This document shows, one piece after another, positions 47,588 to 62,769 of a DNA stretch of 64,000 nt. Each line of letters opens with the position of its first letter. Positions within the stretch are counted from its first letter, which is position 1. The translations under genes were made by a program, and so were the position numbers. Source of the DNA: Anaerococcus sp. Marseille-P3625. Lineage in GTDB: Bacteria; Bacillota; Clostridia; Tissierellales; Peptoniphilaceae. The stretch covers positions 248,001-312,000 of the forward strand of contig NZ_OCTP01000010.1 of the NCBI RefSeq assembly GCF_900232825.1, given 5' to 3'. The notes under the pieces were generated by a model that saw nothing but the letters and a program-made list of their open reading frames with translations, was not told the DNA's origin and did no database searches.

Positions 47588-47609
47588 AAGTCTAAAGTGT
47601 GGGGGTATA

Positions 47610-48728
47610 ATGCAAAATCCATATGAAGTTTTAGGCGTTAGTAAAGATGCCACAGATGATGAGATTAAAAGAAAATACAGGCAATTAGCCAAAAAATATC
47701 ATCCGGACTTAAATCCTGGAGATAGCGAAGCTGAACAAAAATTTAAAGAAATAACTTTAAGTTATGAGATATTATCCGATAAAGAAAAAAGAAATAAGTA
47801 CGATATGTATGGAGAATCAGCCTTTGATCCAAATGCTGGAGCTGGCTTTGCTGGTGGATTTTCTGGTTTTGGAGATATATTTGGAGATCTTTTTGGAGAT
47901 ATATTCCAAAGTGGATATAGCCGTTCTTCTGCTAATAGACCAAGAAAGGGAACTGATATCCAACAAGTTATAAAATTAACTTTTTTTGAAGCTTGTTTTG
48001 GAGTAGAAAAAGAAATTCAAATAAGACGTGAGGAAATTTGTAGCACTTGCAAGGGAACTGGTGCAGAAAATGAAGATTCAATTCACACCTGCGATAAGTG
48101 CCATGGAACAGGGGTAATAAATGAGGTAAATCAAACTCCTTTTGGAAGAATTTCTAGAACTGTAAATTGCGATAAATGTCATGGAAGTGGAAAAATAATT
48201 GAAAAGCCTTGTAAAGTTTGCCATGGTGATGGAAGAGTTTATAAATCAGAAAGAATAAAAATCGATATACCTTCAGGTGTTGAAACAAATAATATAATGA
48301 GAGTTTCTTCTAAAGGAAATGCTGGATATAACGGTGGTCCAAATGGCGATTTGTATGTAATTATGGAAGTAAGCGATCATGAAATTTTCAAAAGAGATGG
48401 CCTTGACATATACTTTGATATGCCAATCTCATTTGCAACTGCAACCTTAGGTGGAGAAATAGAAATTCCAACCCTAAAAGAAACTAAAAAATTTGAAATT
48501 CCAGCAGGAACACAAAGTGGAAGCAAATTTAAGTTAAGAAAAGAAGGTATAACCGATTCTAGAAGAAATAGAACGGGAGACTTATATTTTTACGCCAATA
48601 TAATCACACCAACTAATCTTAACAAAGAGCAAAAAGAAGCCCTTGAAGCCTTTGCGAAAACTACTGGCGATGATGTAAAAGAAGAGACAAAGGGATTTTT
48701 TGCCAAACTAAAGGATTTGTTTGAATAA
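47610..48728 (+). CDS. dnaJ: Chaperone DnaJ (Hsp40)
   Basis: A 372-residue type I J-protein: J-domain with HPD (about 1-68), Gly/Phe-rich linker, a zinc domain with four C-x2-C-x-G-x-G repeats ([32 protein letters not shown]), and a C-terminal substrate domain. It stimulates DnaK ATPase. GGGGG lies before ATG 47610. Its stop overlaps the mtaB start by one base (TAATG). Confidence 0.97.
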   Translation: MQNPYEVLGVSKDATDDEIKRKYRQLAKKYHPDLNPGDSEAEQKFKEITLSYEILSDKEKRNKYDMYGESAFDPNAGAGFAGGFSGFGDIFGDLFGDIFQSGYSRSSANRPRKGTDIQQVIKLTFFEACFGVEKEIQIRREEICSTCKGTGAENEDSIHTCDKCHGTGVINEVNQTPFGRISRTVNCDKCHGSGKIIEKPCKVCHGDGRVYKSERIKIDIPSGVETNNIMRVSSKGNAGYNGGPNGDLYVIMEVSDHEIFKRDGLDIYFDMPISFATATLGGEIEIPTLKETKKFEIPAGTQSGSKFKLRKEGITDSRRNRTGDLYFYANIITPTNLNKEQKEALEAFAKTTGDDVKEETKGFFAKLKDLFE

Positions 48729-50023
48729 TGGCATATACATTTAATATCATAACTCTAGGATGTAAGGTTAACCAATATGAATCTGAAGCCATCGAAGAAA
48801 TATTTTTGAAAAAAGGCTACAAAAAATCTATTCACCAGGCAGATATTTACGTTATAAATACTTGCACAGTTACAAATATGAGCGATAGAAAGTCTAGGCA
48901 GATGATATCAAGGGCAAGAAAAGATAATCCAGATGCAATAATTGCCGTAATGGGTTGTTATTCTCAAGTCAAACCAGAAGAAGTTTCTGAAATTCCAGGA
49001 GTAGATATAGTTCTTGGTTCTAGAAATAAGGAAAATGTAGTAGATCTTTGCGAGGATATCTTACAAAATAAAAATGCCCAAGATAAAATAATCTTGCCAA
49101 GTGAAAGTAAAACTTTTGAAGAGCTTCAAATTTCTAACCAGTCCCAGATGACTAGAGCTTATATAAAAATTCAAGATGGTTGCAATATGTATTGCTCATA
49201 TTGTTTAATTCCTTATGCAAGAGGCAATATCGTAAGTAGAGAGATTTCTGAAATTGTAAGCGAAACAGAAAGACTTGCTGCAAATGGTTTTAAAGAAATC
49301 GTCCTAACAGGAATTCATGTTGCAAGTTATGGCAAAGATTTAGGATCAGATGTAAGTTTAATAAATGTTATAGAAGAAATAGCAAAAGTTCCTAAAATCA
49401 AAAGAATTCGTCTATCATCAATGGAACCAAGGCATATAACAAAGGATTTTTTGATAAGAATGAAAGCTACTGGCAAAGCTTGCGACCATTTCCACCTATC
49501 ACTGCAATCAGGATCAGATGAGATTTTAAAAGCTATGAATAGAAAATACGACAGAAAATTGTATGAAGAAAAATGTAATTTAATTCGTGAAATTTTCCCG
49601 AATGTAGGTCTAACTACTGATATTATCGTTGGTTTTCCGACAGAAAGTGATAAAAACCATGAGGAAACTATAGAATTTGTAGAAAAAATAAAATTTTCAA
49701 AGACCCACTTGTTTAAATATTCACCTAGAGAAGGCACCAAAGCTGCTAAAATGAAAGGCCAAATAAATGGCAATATCAAAAAACAAAGACTCCACGATTT
49801 AGAAAAGATAGAAGAAAAAAATAGAATGGAATTTTTACAAAGTCAAATAGGAAAAACTTTGGAAGTTTTAATAGAAAGCAAATCTGATTATGAATCTTAT
49901 AGCAGTGGATACTCTACAAACTATTTAAAAGTAAATATAAAAGAGAAAATCCCAGCAAATTCTCTAGTAAATGTAAAAATTACAGATCTTTTGGATGATC
50001 AACTTATTGGAGAAATTATTTAA
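48728..50023 (+). CDS. mtaB: tRNA t6A37 methylthiotransferase MtaB
   Basis: A 431-residue radical SAM methylthiotransferase that converts t6A to ms2t6A at position 37 of ANN-decoding tRNAs. The N-terminal domain holds the second cluster (TLGCKVNQYE, NTCTVT, GCYSQ). The radical SAM motif is C-x3-C-x2-C in CNMYCSYC; a TRAM domain ends the protein. It is coupled to dnaJ by a one-base overlap, so it belongs to the heat-shock transcript, an order seen in many Firmicutes. Confidence 0.94.
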   Translation: MAYTFNIITLGCKVNQYESEAIEEIFLKKGYKKSIHQADIYVINTCTVTNMSDRKSRQMISRARKDNPDAIIAVMGCYSQVKPEEVSEIPGVDIVLGSRNKENVVDLCEDILQNKNAQDKIILPSESKTFEELQISNQSQMTRAYIKIQDGCNMYCSYCLIPYARGNIVSREISEIVSETERLAANGFKEIVLTGIHVASYGKDLGSDVSLINVIEEIAKVPKIKRIRLSSMEPRHITKDFLIRMKATGKACDHFHLSLQSGSDEILKAMNRKYDRKLYEEKCNLIREIFPNVGLTTDIIVGFPTESDKNHEETIEFVEKIKFSKTHLFKYSPREGTKAAKMKGQINGNIKKQRLHDLEKIEEKNRMEFLQSQIGKTLEVLIESKSDYESYSSGYSTNYLKVNIKEKIPANSLVNVKITDLLDDQLIGEII

Positions 50024-50052
50024 GTTTTAAATGCCTAATTACCAATATTTTA

Positions 50053-50081
50053 TTGACGTGATTTTTTTATTGTGGTATATT
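50053..50081 (+). promoter_or_regulatory. Promoter of the HIT gene and rpsU
   Basis: TTGACG (50053-50058), a 17-base spacer and TATATT (50076-50081), 21 bases before the start codon. Confidence 0.78.
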
Positions 50082-50102
50082 ATATAGCAATGGGGGTGAA
50101 GT

Positions 50103-50438
50103 ATGGATTGTGTATTTTGCAAGATTGCAAGTGGAGAAATCCCAACTGATGCAATCTACGAAGATGAAAATTTAATTGCTTTTAATGATCTTGATCCACA
50201 AGCGCCTATCCATTTTCTTGTTATACCAAAAAAGCACATAACAAGTTTAAGTACGCTTAGCGATAGTGATAGCCAATTAATAGCTGAAATAATGAAAGTT
50301 ATTAGAGATTTGGCAAAAAAATATGACCTAACAGGTTATAGAGTTGTCACTAACATAGGCGAAGAAGGGGGACAAAGCGTTCCTCACTTGCATTTTCATG
50401 TTCTTGGAGGCAGATCTTTTCACTGGCCACCAGGTTGA
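50103..50438 (+). CDS. HIT family hydrolase (HinT-like)
   Basis: A 111-residue histidine-triad protein. It starts CVFCKIASGEIP, with zinc-type cysteines C3 and C6, and has the active-site triad HLHFHVLGG. HinT proteins hydrolyse adenosine phosphoramidates and AMP-lysyl adducts. GGGGG lies before ATG 50103. rpsU follows in the same transcript after 48 bases. Confidence 0.93.
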   Translation: MDCVFCKIASGEIPTDAIYEDENLIAFNDLDPQAPIHFLVIPKKHITSLSTLSDSDSQLIAEIMKVIRDLAKKYDLTGYRVVTNIGEEGGQSVPHLHFHVLGGRSFHWPPG

Positions 50439-50486
50439 TTTGCTAAGAATTGAAAAAAATTGTGTTATACGAGAGGGGGGATAGAG

Positions 50487-50669
50487 ATGACAGAGATTAG
50501 AGTTGGAGAAAATGAATCTATCGATAGTGCAATTAAAAGATTCAAAAGACAATGCGCAAGATCCGGTGTACTTTCTGAATACAGAAAAAGAGAACACTAC
50601 GAAAAACCAAGCGTTATAAGAAAAAAGAAAAATGACGCTGCTAAAAGAAAAAATAGAAAAAATAAATAA
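50487..50669 (+). CDS. rpsU: Ribosomal protein bS21
   Basis: A 60-residue basic small-subunit protein: [10 protein letters not shown] start, SAIKRFKRQ, and a Lys/Arg-rich tail. It helps the 30S subunit bind mRNA. The frame opens at 50460, but the G-rich site at about 50474-50480 selects ATG 50487. It ends at a strong UUCG-loop terminator. Confidence 0.94.
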   Translation: MTEIRVGENESIDSAIKRFKRQCARSGVLSEYRKREHYEKPSVIRKKKNDAAKRKNRKNK

Positions 50670-50672
50670 TTT

Positions 50673-50692
50673 AAGACCTTCGGGTCTTTTTT
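50673..50692. terminator. rpsU terminator
   Basis: AAGACC (50673-50678), TTCG loop, GGTCTT (50683-50688), then T4. Confidence 0.88.
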
Positions 50693-50695
50693 ATT

Positions 50696-50730
50696 TGAAA
50701 AAATCTAAGAGTTTAAGATCTCTTAGATTT
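50696..50730 (-). terminator. rsmI terminator, overlapping its last codons
   Basis: AAATCTAAGAG (50701-50711) pairs with CTCTTAGATTT (50720-50730). On the minus strand the stem includes the final rsmI codons and its stop, and a T6 run follows. Confidence 0.65.
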
Positions 50731-51546
50731 TTGTTCTTTTAAAATATATTCGTAAATATCATTTTTTGGGAAATTTGATTTTTCACTGATAATTTTAGAA
50801 ATTTCTTTTGTTTTGATGCCATTATCAAGCATTTCATCGATTTCTTCTTTAAAATCATCTAAAGAATTACTTTCTTTTTCGACTTTGCCAGATAAAACTA
50901 AGACAAATTCACCTTTTAATGTTATATCTTCTTCATCTATATTATCAATATCTACCAAGAGATATTCTTCGAATTTTTTAGTCAACTCTCTTGCAAGGCA
51001 CAATTTCCTTTCTGGAAAAATTTCCTTAAAATCCTTAATTGTGTTTAAAAGATTATGAGGAGTGTCAAAGATTATTGAAGTTTTATCTTCCTTAGATAAT
51101 TTGTCATAGAGAATCTTTTTATCTTTTTGTTTTTTGGGGATAAAACCATAATAAGAAAAACTATCGTTGTCAAGGCCAGATCCCACCAAAGCAGTTATTA
51201 AAGCACTAGCTCCTGGCAAGATCGTGTAAGAAACATTTTCTTCTATGCATTTTTTGATCAAAATATGACCCGGATCAGAAATTCCAGGCATTCCTTGATC
51301 GGTAATTATTCCATAGCTTATACCATTTTTAGCATTTTTTATAATCTCTTCACTTTTACTTTGCTCATTAAACTTATGATAAGAGGTCGTGGATTTTTTT
51401 ATTTGATAATAATCCAACAATTTTTTGCTTTCTCTAGTATCTTCGCAAGCTATTATATCCACTTCTTTTAGGGTGTTGATAGCTCTAATTGTCATATCTT
51501 CCAAATTTCCAATCGGTGTTGGAATAAAATATATTTGATAATCCAT
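50713..51546 (-). CDS. rsmI: 16S rRNA C1402 2'-O-methyltransferase RsmI
   Basis: A 277-residue SAM methyltransferase of the tetrapyrrole-methylase fold. Conserved: YFIPTPIGNLEDMTIRA at the start, EDTRESKKLL, and GMPGISDPG. It methylates the ribose of C1402 in the decoding centre. The Firmicutes order is methyltransferase-(GIY-YIG)-rsmI; the GIY-YIG gene is missing here. It begins 12 bases after the upstream gene. Confidence 0.94.
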   Translation of the reverse strand: MDYQIYFIPTPIGNLEDMTIRAINTLKEVDIIACEDTRESKKLLDYYQIKKSTTSYHKFNEQSKSEEIIKNAKNGISYGIITDQGMPGISDPGHILIKKCIEENVSYTILPGASALITALVGSGLDNDSFSYYGFIPKKQKDKKILYDKLSKEDKTSIIFDTPHNLLNTIKDFKEIFPERKLCLARELTKKFEEYLLVDIDNIDEEDITLKGEFVLVLSGKVEKESNSLDDFKEEIDEMLDNGIKTKEISKIISEKSNFPKNDIYEYILKEQKSKRS

Positions 51547-51558
51547 AAATTTTCCTAT

Positions 51559-52260
51559 CTAAATTCTCCCACTAATTTCATTCATTTCTTTGCTATATTT
51601 GCCATTTTCATAAATTATTAGTGGGTCTTCAATTTTTAAGCCATCTTTGGCATTTTTTACAAACTCTATGAGCATAAATTCTGGTTTTGTAGTAGCTTTG
51701 GAGCTAACAAATCTAAGCCTTTTAGCCTTTAAATTTGCTGATTTTGTAAAAATTTCCACCATGCGATTGGGCTTGTGTATCATAAATAATTTACCCTTAT
51801 CTTTTAAAGTTTTGTTGGCAAAAGTGAATATATCCTCTAAATTTAGGTATTTTTCTTGGCGAGATATTAAAAATTCCTCTGATGCGTTTGAAATATTATC
51901 GGTTATTTTATAATAGGGAGGGTTGGTTATAATATAATCAGTGCTATTTATTGGAAAATCAACATTATTAAGATTTTTATTTATTATTTCGATATTATCT
52001 ATATTATTTAACTTTAGATTTTCTTTTAATAAATTAGCCTTAGATTCTTGAATTTCTATGGCGCTTACTTTTTTTAGCTGGTATAAATCATTGGCACCAA
52101 GAGATAATATTCCAGAGCCTGCACCTATATCTATTAGAGTTTTATTTTTTCGCATCTTAGAAAAATTTAGAAGAATTATAGAATCTATGCCAAAAGAATA
52201 AGATTTGGAAATATGTATCATTTTTATCTTTGTTTTTGGTATGTAATCTAGTTTATTCAT
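51559..52260 (-). CDS. tRNA1(Val) A37 N6-methyltransferase family (TrmN6/YabB-like)
   Basis: A 233-residue class I SAM methyltransferase. SAM motif GAGSGILSLG and catalytic NPPY (TNPPYY) indicate an amino-methylating enzyme acting on adenine. Gene order next to rsmI matches yabB of Bacillus. The TrmN6 substrate (A37 of tRNA-Val) is taken from the family, not proven. Confidence 0.86.
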   Translation of the reverse strand: MNKLDYIPKTKIKMIHISKSYSFGIDSIILLNFSKMRKNKTLIDIGAGSGILSLGANDLYQLKKVSAIEIQESKANLLKENLKLNNIDNIEIINKNLNNVDFPINSTDYIITNPPYYKITDNISNASEEFLISRQEKYLNLEDIFTFANKTLKDKGKLFMIHKPNRMVEIFTKSANLKAKRLRFVSSKATTKPEFMLIEFVKNAKDGLKIEDPLIIYENGKYSKEMNEISGRI

Positions 52261-52280
52261 GAAATAATTATAACATAGAC

Positions 52281-52308
52281 TTGCAATAATTATAAAAATA
52301 TTTATAAT
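52281..52308 (+). promoter_or_regulatory. Purine operon promoter
   Basis: TTGCAA (52281-52286), a 16-base spacer and TATAAT (52303-52308). The transcript would begin near 52315 and include the leader ORF and terminator before purF. No PurR-box-like repeat is seen. Confidence 0.72.
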
Positions 52309-52345
52309 ATTAACATATAAAGATATTTTATTGAAGGAGGATACG

Positions 52346-52459
52346 ATGAATAAAAGACTTATTTTAAAAAATAAATTTGTTTGTCTATCTTACTCAATTT
52401 TTTCTTTTATAAAAAAATTTAGACTTCCGATGGAATTTATTTGCCATGCTTTTAATTAG
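52346..52459 (+). CDS. Leader ORF (37 codons) upstream of purF
   Basis: An ATG at 52346 with GGAGG at 52336-52340 opens a 37-codon frame. The peptide is basic and aromatic (start MNKRLILKNKF, end FICHAFN). Its TAG at 52457-52459 overlaps the first base pairs of the terminator at 52458-52485. Translation to the stop would place a ribosome on the stem and could prevent termination; absence or stalling of ribosomes earlier would let it form. I see no run of one codon that would name a ligand. It could also be a small real protein. Confidence 0.5.
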   Translation: MNKRLILKNKFVCLSYSIFSFIKKFRLPMEFICHAFN

Positions 52460-52485
52460 AACCCACTCTTGGGTTCTCTTTTTTT
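52458..52485 (+). terminator. Terminator in the purF leader
   Basis: AGAACCCA (52458-52465) pairs with TGGGTTCT (52470-52477) around CTCT, followed by a T7 run. It lies between the operon promoter and purF, so it must be regulated or leaky. Confidence 0.83.
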
Positions 52486-52532
52486 ATATTGGCAGATTAC
52501 TCTGATAAAGTAAGGAGAAGAAAAGAATAATT

Positions 52533-53885
52533 ATGAGTGGTGTAGTAGGTATAAAATCAAATGGAAATATTTCCCAACAACTTTTTTATTCCCTAAGTTC
52601 AATCCAACACAGAGGCCAGGATGCCGCTGGAATTATCTTATCTGATGGTAAGGATTTAAATAGAATTAGGGGAATGGGACTTGTAAATGAAGTTTTTGCT
52701 GAAGAGGATCTTATTGATACAAAGGCAAAAATTGGAATAGGTCATGTTAGATCAGCTCCTGAAGGAGCAAATAAAGATTATAACGTAGAGCCTCTTATAA
52801 GTTTTGCAAAGAATAACGAATTTTCTATTGCGCACGATGGAAATTTAGTAAATTATTATTCTTTAAAAAGAAAAGAAGAAGATATAGGCATGGCTTTTCA
52901 CACCCATACTGATAGTGAATTAATTTTATTATTAATTACTAGATATTACGAAGGTGATATTGTAAAAGCGATTAGAAAAGCTATGGAAGATATTAGGGGA
53001 GCTTATTCTTGCGTACTTTGTATGCCAGATAAAATAGTAGGATTTCGTGATTACTACGGTATGCGACCACTAACACTTGGTTGGGATGAAAATACTACAA
53101 TTATTGCAAGTGAAAATTGTGCTGTGGAAATTCTAGATATTAATAATTATAGGGATATTGAAGCAGGTGAAATTGTAGTTGTCGATAAAGAAGGAATTAC
53201 ATCTTATAAATCTGATAGAGAACTTAAACCAAAACATTGCATTTTTGAATATGTATATACAGCAAGACCAGATGCAAATATTGAAGATATAAATGCTTAT
53301 ATGTTTAGAAGAAGATGTGGTGAAAAATTATATGAACAAGCACCAGTAGATGCTGATTTGGTTTGTCCGGTTCCTGATTCAGGAACGCCATCTGCTATAG
53401 GTTTTGCTCAAAGATCAGGAATTCCATTTGCAGCAGGTCTTGTTAAAAACCGCTACATGGGAAGAACTTTTATCAAATCAACCCAAAAAGAAAGAGAAAT
53501 TGCAGTAAGATTAAAATTAAATCCTCAAAAATCAGTAATAGAGGGCAAAAGAATTGTTTTAGTAGATGATTCCATTGTAAGAGGAACAACTAGTGCAAAA
53601 CTTATCAAAAGAATAAGAGAAGCTGGAGCTAAAGAAGTTCATTTTAGAGTGACTTCTCCTCCTTTTGTAAATCCTTGCTACTACGGAGTAGATACTCCTC
53701 ACAAAGATAATCTGATAGCCTCAAAATTATCAACAGAAGAGATTAGAAAACAAATTGGAGCAGATACCTTAGAATTTTTGACCTTAGAAAATTTAACCTC
53801 TCTTACAAAAAAACCTAAGGATTATTGTTTAGCTTGTTTTACGGGCGATTATCCAATAGAACCAGTGGAGATAGAAGAGATATGA
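52533..53885 (+). CDS. purF: Amidophosphoribosyltransferase, altered glutaminase site
   Basis: First committed step of purine synthesis: PRPP to phosphoribosylamine. A 450-residue protein with an N-terminal Ntn glutaminase domain (SIQHRGQDAAGI) and a C-terminal PRTase with VDDSIVRGTTS. The iron-sulfur-type cysteines of the Bacillus class are kept (HCIFEY, NPCYYG, YCLAC). But the residue after Met is Ser2, not the nucleophile Cys; the GHVR motif is followed by Ser74 where E. coli has Tyr; and the oxyanion-hole motif reads AHDGN instead of AHNGN. Glutamine use is therefore doubtful; free ammonia may be the donor. The stop overlaps purN (ATGA). Confidence 0.93.
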   Translation: MSGVVGIKSNGNISQQLFYSLSSIQHRGQDAAGIILSDGKDLNRIRGMGLVNEVFAEEDLIDTKAKIGIGHVRSAPEGANKDYNVEPLISFAKNNEFSIAHDGNLVNYYSLKRKEEDIGMAFHTHTDSELILLLITRYYEGDIVKAIRKAMEDIRGAYSCVLCMPDKIVGFRDYYGMRPLTLGWDENTTIIASENCAVEILDINNYRDIEAGEIVVVDKEGITSYKSDRELKPKHCIFEYVYTARPDANIEDINAYMFRRRCGEKLYEQAPVDADLVCPVPDSGTPSAIGFAQRSGIPFAAGLVKNRYMGRTFIKSTQKEREIAVRLKLNPQKSVIEGKRIVLVDDSIVRGTTSAKLIKRIREAGAKEVHFRVTSPPFVNPCYYGVDTPHKDNLIASKLSTEEIRKQIGADTLEFLTLENLTSLTKKPKDYCLACFTGDYPIEPVEIEEI

Positions 53886-54436
53886 ATTTAGCCGTATTTA
53901 TTTCTGGAACAGGCACAAATCTAAAAGCGTTAATTGATGCAGAAAAAAATAAATATTTTAATAGCAAGATAAAAATTATAGTTTCTAACAAAAACGCCAA
54001 AGGCTTAGACTTTGCCAAGGCCAACAATATCGATTATCTTATAAGTAAGGACGATGATGAAATTATCTTAGCTTTAAAAAATCATGACGTAGATTTGATT
54101 GTTTTAGCTGGATATTTGCCAAAAATTAGCCCTAAACTAATAGCTAATTATAAAATAATAAATATTCATCCATCTCTTTTACCAAAATATGGTGGTAAGG
54201 GTTTTTATGGTATGCACGTTCACGATGCAGTTTTCGCCAACAAAGAAAAAATTTCTGGAGTTACAGTTCATTATGTAAATGAAAATTTGGATGATGGGGA
54301 CATAATTTTACAAAAACAATTGGATATAAGTTTTTGCAAAAGTGCTGAGGAAGTTAGTAAAGAAGTGTTGAAGGTTGAGCATGAAACTTTAAAAGAAGTA
54401 ATAAAGAAATTGGAGGAAGGAAGATGCGAGCATTAA
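53882..54436 (+). CDS. purN: Phosphoribosylglycinamide formyltransferase
   Basis: A 184-residue enzyme that formylates GAR using 10-formyl-THF. Conserved: ISGTGTNLKALI, catalytic NIHPSLLP, and DDGDII (Asn, His, Asp set). The frame is open upstream into purF, but ATG 53882 sits in an ATGA overlap with the purF stop. Its 3' end overlaps purH by 13 bases. Confidence 0.94.
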   Translation: MNLAVFISGTGTNLKALIDAEKNKYFNSKIKIIVSNKNAKGLDFAKANNIDYLISKDDDEIILALKNHDVDLIVLAGYLPKISPKLIANYKIINIHPSLLPKYGGKGFYGMHVHDAVFANKEKISGVTVHYVNENLDDGDIILQKQLDISFCKSAEEVSKEVLKVEHETLKEVIKKLEEGRCEH

Positions 54437-55929
54437 TATCAGTAACAGATAAGACAGGAATTGAAAAATTAGCTAAGGGTCTAAGCGATTTGGGAATTGA
54501 AATTGTTTCAACTGGTGGTACATACAAGAAAATTCACGAAGCAGGAATTGATGTAATTGAAATTGATCAAATAACAAATTTTCCAGAAATTCTTGAAGGC
54601 AGAGTAAAAACTTTATCTCCATATGTTCATGGTGGAATACTTTATAAAAGAGATAGCCAAAGTCACATAGATACAATCAAAGAACACAATATAAAACCAA
54701 TTGATATAGTTGTAGTTAACCTTTACGAATTCCAAAAAGCCTTAGAAAAAGGAGATCCAGATAATATTATAGAAAATATTGATATTGGTGGACCATCTAT
54801 GGTAAGATCAGCTGCCAAAAATCACAAAGATGTTTTGATAGTTACAGATCCTAGTGATTATGATGAACTTTTACAAAGACTAAAAGATGACGATATAGAT
54901 CTTTCTTATAGACAAAAATTAGCTATGAAAGCTTATAATTTGACAGCTTTTTACGATTCAGTAATAGCAAGATACTTCTCACAATTAACTGGAGAAGAAA
55001 GCCAATATAAAACTTATGGTTTCAAAAAAGAAAGCGAATTAAGATATGGCGAAAATCCTGGTCAAAAAGCAGCTTTATACGATGATCCATTTGTAAAAGG
55101 ACTTATGGAAAATATAGAAGTAATTCATGGCAAAGAAATGAGCTACAACAACTATAACGACCTAAATCCAGCCCTTGAATTGGCTCAAGAGCTTGGAGAA
55201 AATGCAGTCGTAGCCTTAAAACACCAATCTCCTTGTGGTGTTGCTGTTGGTGAAAATGTCTACGATTCATATATTAAAGCCTTTGAATGCGATAGCCAAT
55301 CAATATTTGGTGGAATTGTTGCAGTAAACGGAGTTGTAGAAGAAAAATCTGCAGCAAAAATGAATGAAATTTTCCTAGAAATTATAGCAGCAAGTGATTT
55401 TACCAAAGAAGCTCTTGAAATTTTAACCCAAAAGAAAAACGTAAGACTTGTAAAAGTAAACTTTGCAAACGAATCTGTCAAAGAAGAAATAAGATATCTA
55501 AATGGAAAAGTTCTAATTCAAGATAAGGACTTTGGAGAAGATCAGGTAGAAATAGTTACAGAGAAAAAACCAAGCGAAGAAGAAATAAAAGATCTATTAT
55601 TTGCACAAAAAGTTGTAAAATATGTCAAATCAAACGCAATCGTTGTTGCAAAGGGAATGAAAACTTTAGGATGTGGCGCAGGCCAACAATCAAGAGTTTG
55701 GGCCTTAGAATCAATAAGAGATCACTTTAAAGATAGAGATTTCACAGGAGCAGCTCTAGGTTCTGACGCATTTTTCCCATTTCCAGATACAGTTGAACTT
55801 GCTCATCAAATGGGAATAACATCCATCATGCAACCAGGTGGATCAATCAAAGATAAAGATTCAATTGATAAGTGCAACGAATATGGCATGAGTATGGTAT
55901 TTAGCAAATCACGTCACTTCAAACATTAA
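54424..55929 (+). CDS. purH: AICAR transformylase / IMP cyclohydrolase
   Basis: A 501-residue bifunctional enzyme for the last two steps to IMP. The N-terminal MGS-like cyclohydrolase domain (STGGTYKKI, GGPSMVRSAAKNH) is followed by the AICAR transformylase domain (ALKHQSPCGVAVG; GCGAGQQSR). GGAGGAAG lies before ATG 54424. It is in the operon between purN and the purD-purL fusion. Confidence 0.96.
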   Translation: MRALISVTDKTGIEKLAKGLSDLGIEIVSTGGTYKKIHEAGIDVIEIDQITNFPEILEGRVKTLSPYVHGGILYKRDSQSHIDTIKEHNIKPIDIVVVNLYEFQKALEKGDPDNIIENIDIGGPSMVRSAAKNHKDVLIVTDPSDYDELLQRLKDDDIDLSYRQKLAMKAYNLTAFYDSVIARYFSQLTGEESQYKTYGFKKESELRYGENPGQKAALYDDPFVKGLMENIEVIHGKEMSYNNYNDLNPALELAQELGENAVVALKHQSPCGVAVGENVYDSYIKAFECDSQSIFGGIVAVNGVVEEKSAAKMNEIFLEIIAASDFTKEALEILTQKKNVRLVKVNFANESVKEEIRYLNGKVLIQDKDFGEDQVEIVTEKKPSEEEIKDLLFAQKVVKYVKSNAIVVAKGMKTLGCGAGQQSRVWALESIRDHFKDRDFTGAALGSDAFFPFPDTVELAHQMGITSIMQPGGSIKDKDSIDKCNEYGMSMVFSKSRHFKH

Positions 55930-55939
55930 GGAGAATTAA

Positions 55940-62283
<6,344 letters not shown>

Positions 62284-62292
62284 GAGGAAATA

Positions 62293-62769
62293 ATGACAGA
62301 TGTAAGAGTAATAATGGGTTCAGCTTCAGATGTTGAAGTAGCAAAAAAAGTTACCCAAATATTAAAGAAATTTGAAATTTCTTATGAAGTTTCTGTAATA
62401 TCAGCTCATAGAGCCTTAAACATTTTAGAAGAAACCATAAAAAAAGACGATTGTAAAGTTTATATAGGAATTGCAGGAATGGCTGCTCATCTTGCAGGAG
62501 TTATGGCTGGTATGACAATAAAACCAGTTATAGGAATTCCTGTTGGTGGCTCAAATACAGCAGGTCTTGATGCTTTATTATCTATGGTACAAATGCCAAA
62601 AGGCGTTCCAGTTGCAACAGTAGCTATAAATGGTGGCAATAATGCTGCGCTTTTAGCTATACAAATTTTAGCCTTAGCTGATGAAAATTTGGCAGAAAAA
62701 CTTATAGCTTACAAAAAAGAAATGCTAGATAAAGTTATAGAAGATGATAAAAATCTTGAGGAAATATAA
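62293..62769 (+). CDS. purE: N5-CAIR mutase, class I PurE
   Basis: A 158-residue Pur[13 protein letters not shown], the catalytic SAHR (VISAHRAL), and the [11 protein letters not shown] and [14 protein letters not shown] segments. Class I PurE uses N5-CAIR made by PurK, but no purK lies in this part of the operon. The AHR motif continues with ALNI rather than the usual TP, a small deviation. GGAGG precedes the ATG, and the stop overlaps purM by one base. Confidence 0.92.
   Translation: MTDVRVIMGSASDVEVAKKVTQILKKFEISYEVSVISAHRALNILEETIKKDDCKVYIGIAGMAAHLAGVMAGMTIKPVIGIPVGGSNTAGLDALLSMVQMPKGVPVATVAINGGNNAALLAIQILALADENLAEKLIAYKKEMLDKVIEDDKNLEEI

Noticed and set aside
49327-49779. 150-codon open frame antisense to mtaB
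   Set aside because: No ribosome site and no family resemblance; mtaB is intact and conserved on the other strand.
52261-52532. Purine or PRPP riboswitch in the purF leader
   Set aside because: I could not draw a three-way junction or other known aptamer core; most of the leader is covered by the 37-codon frame.
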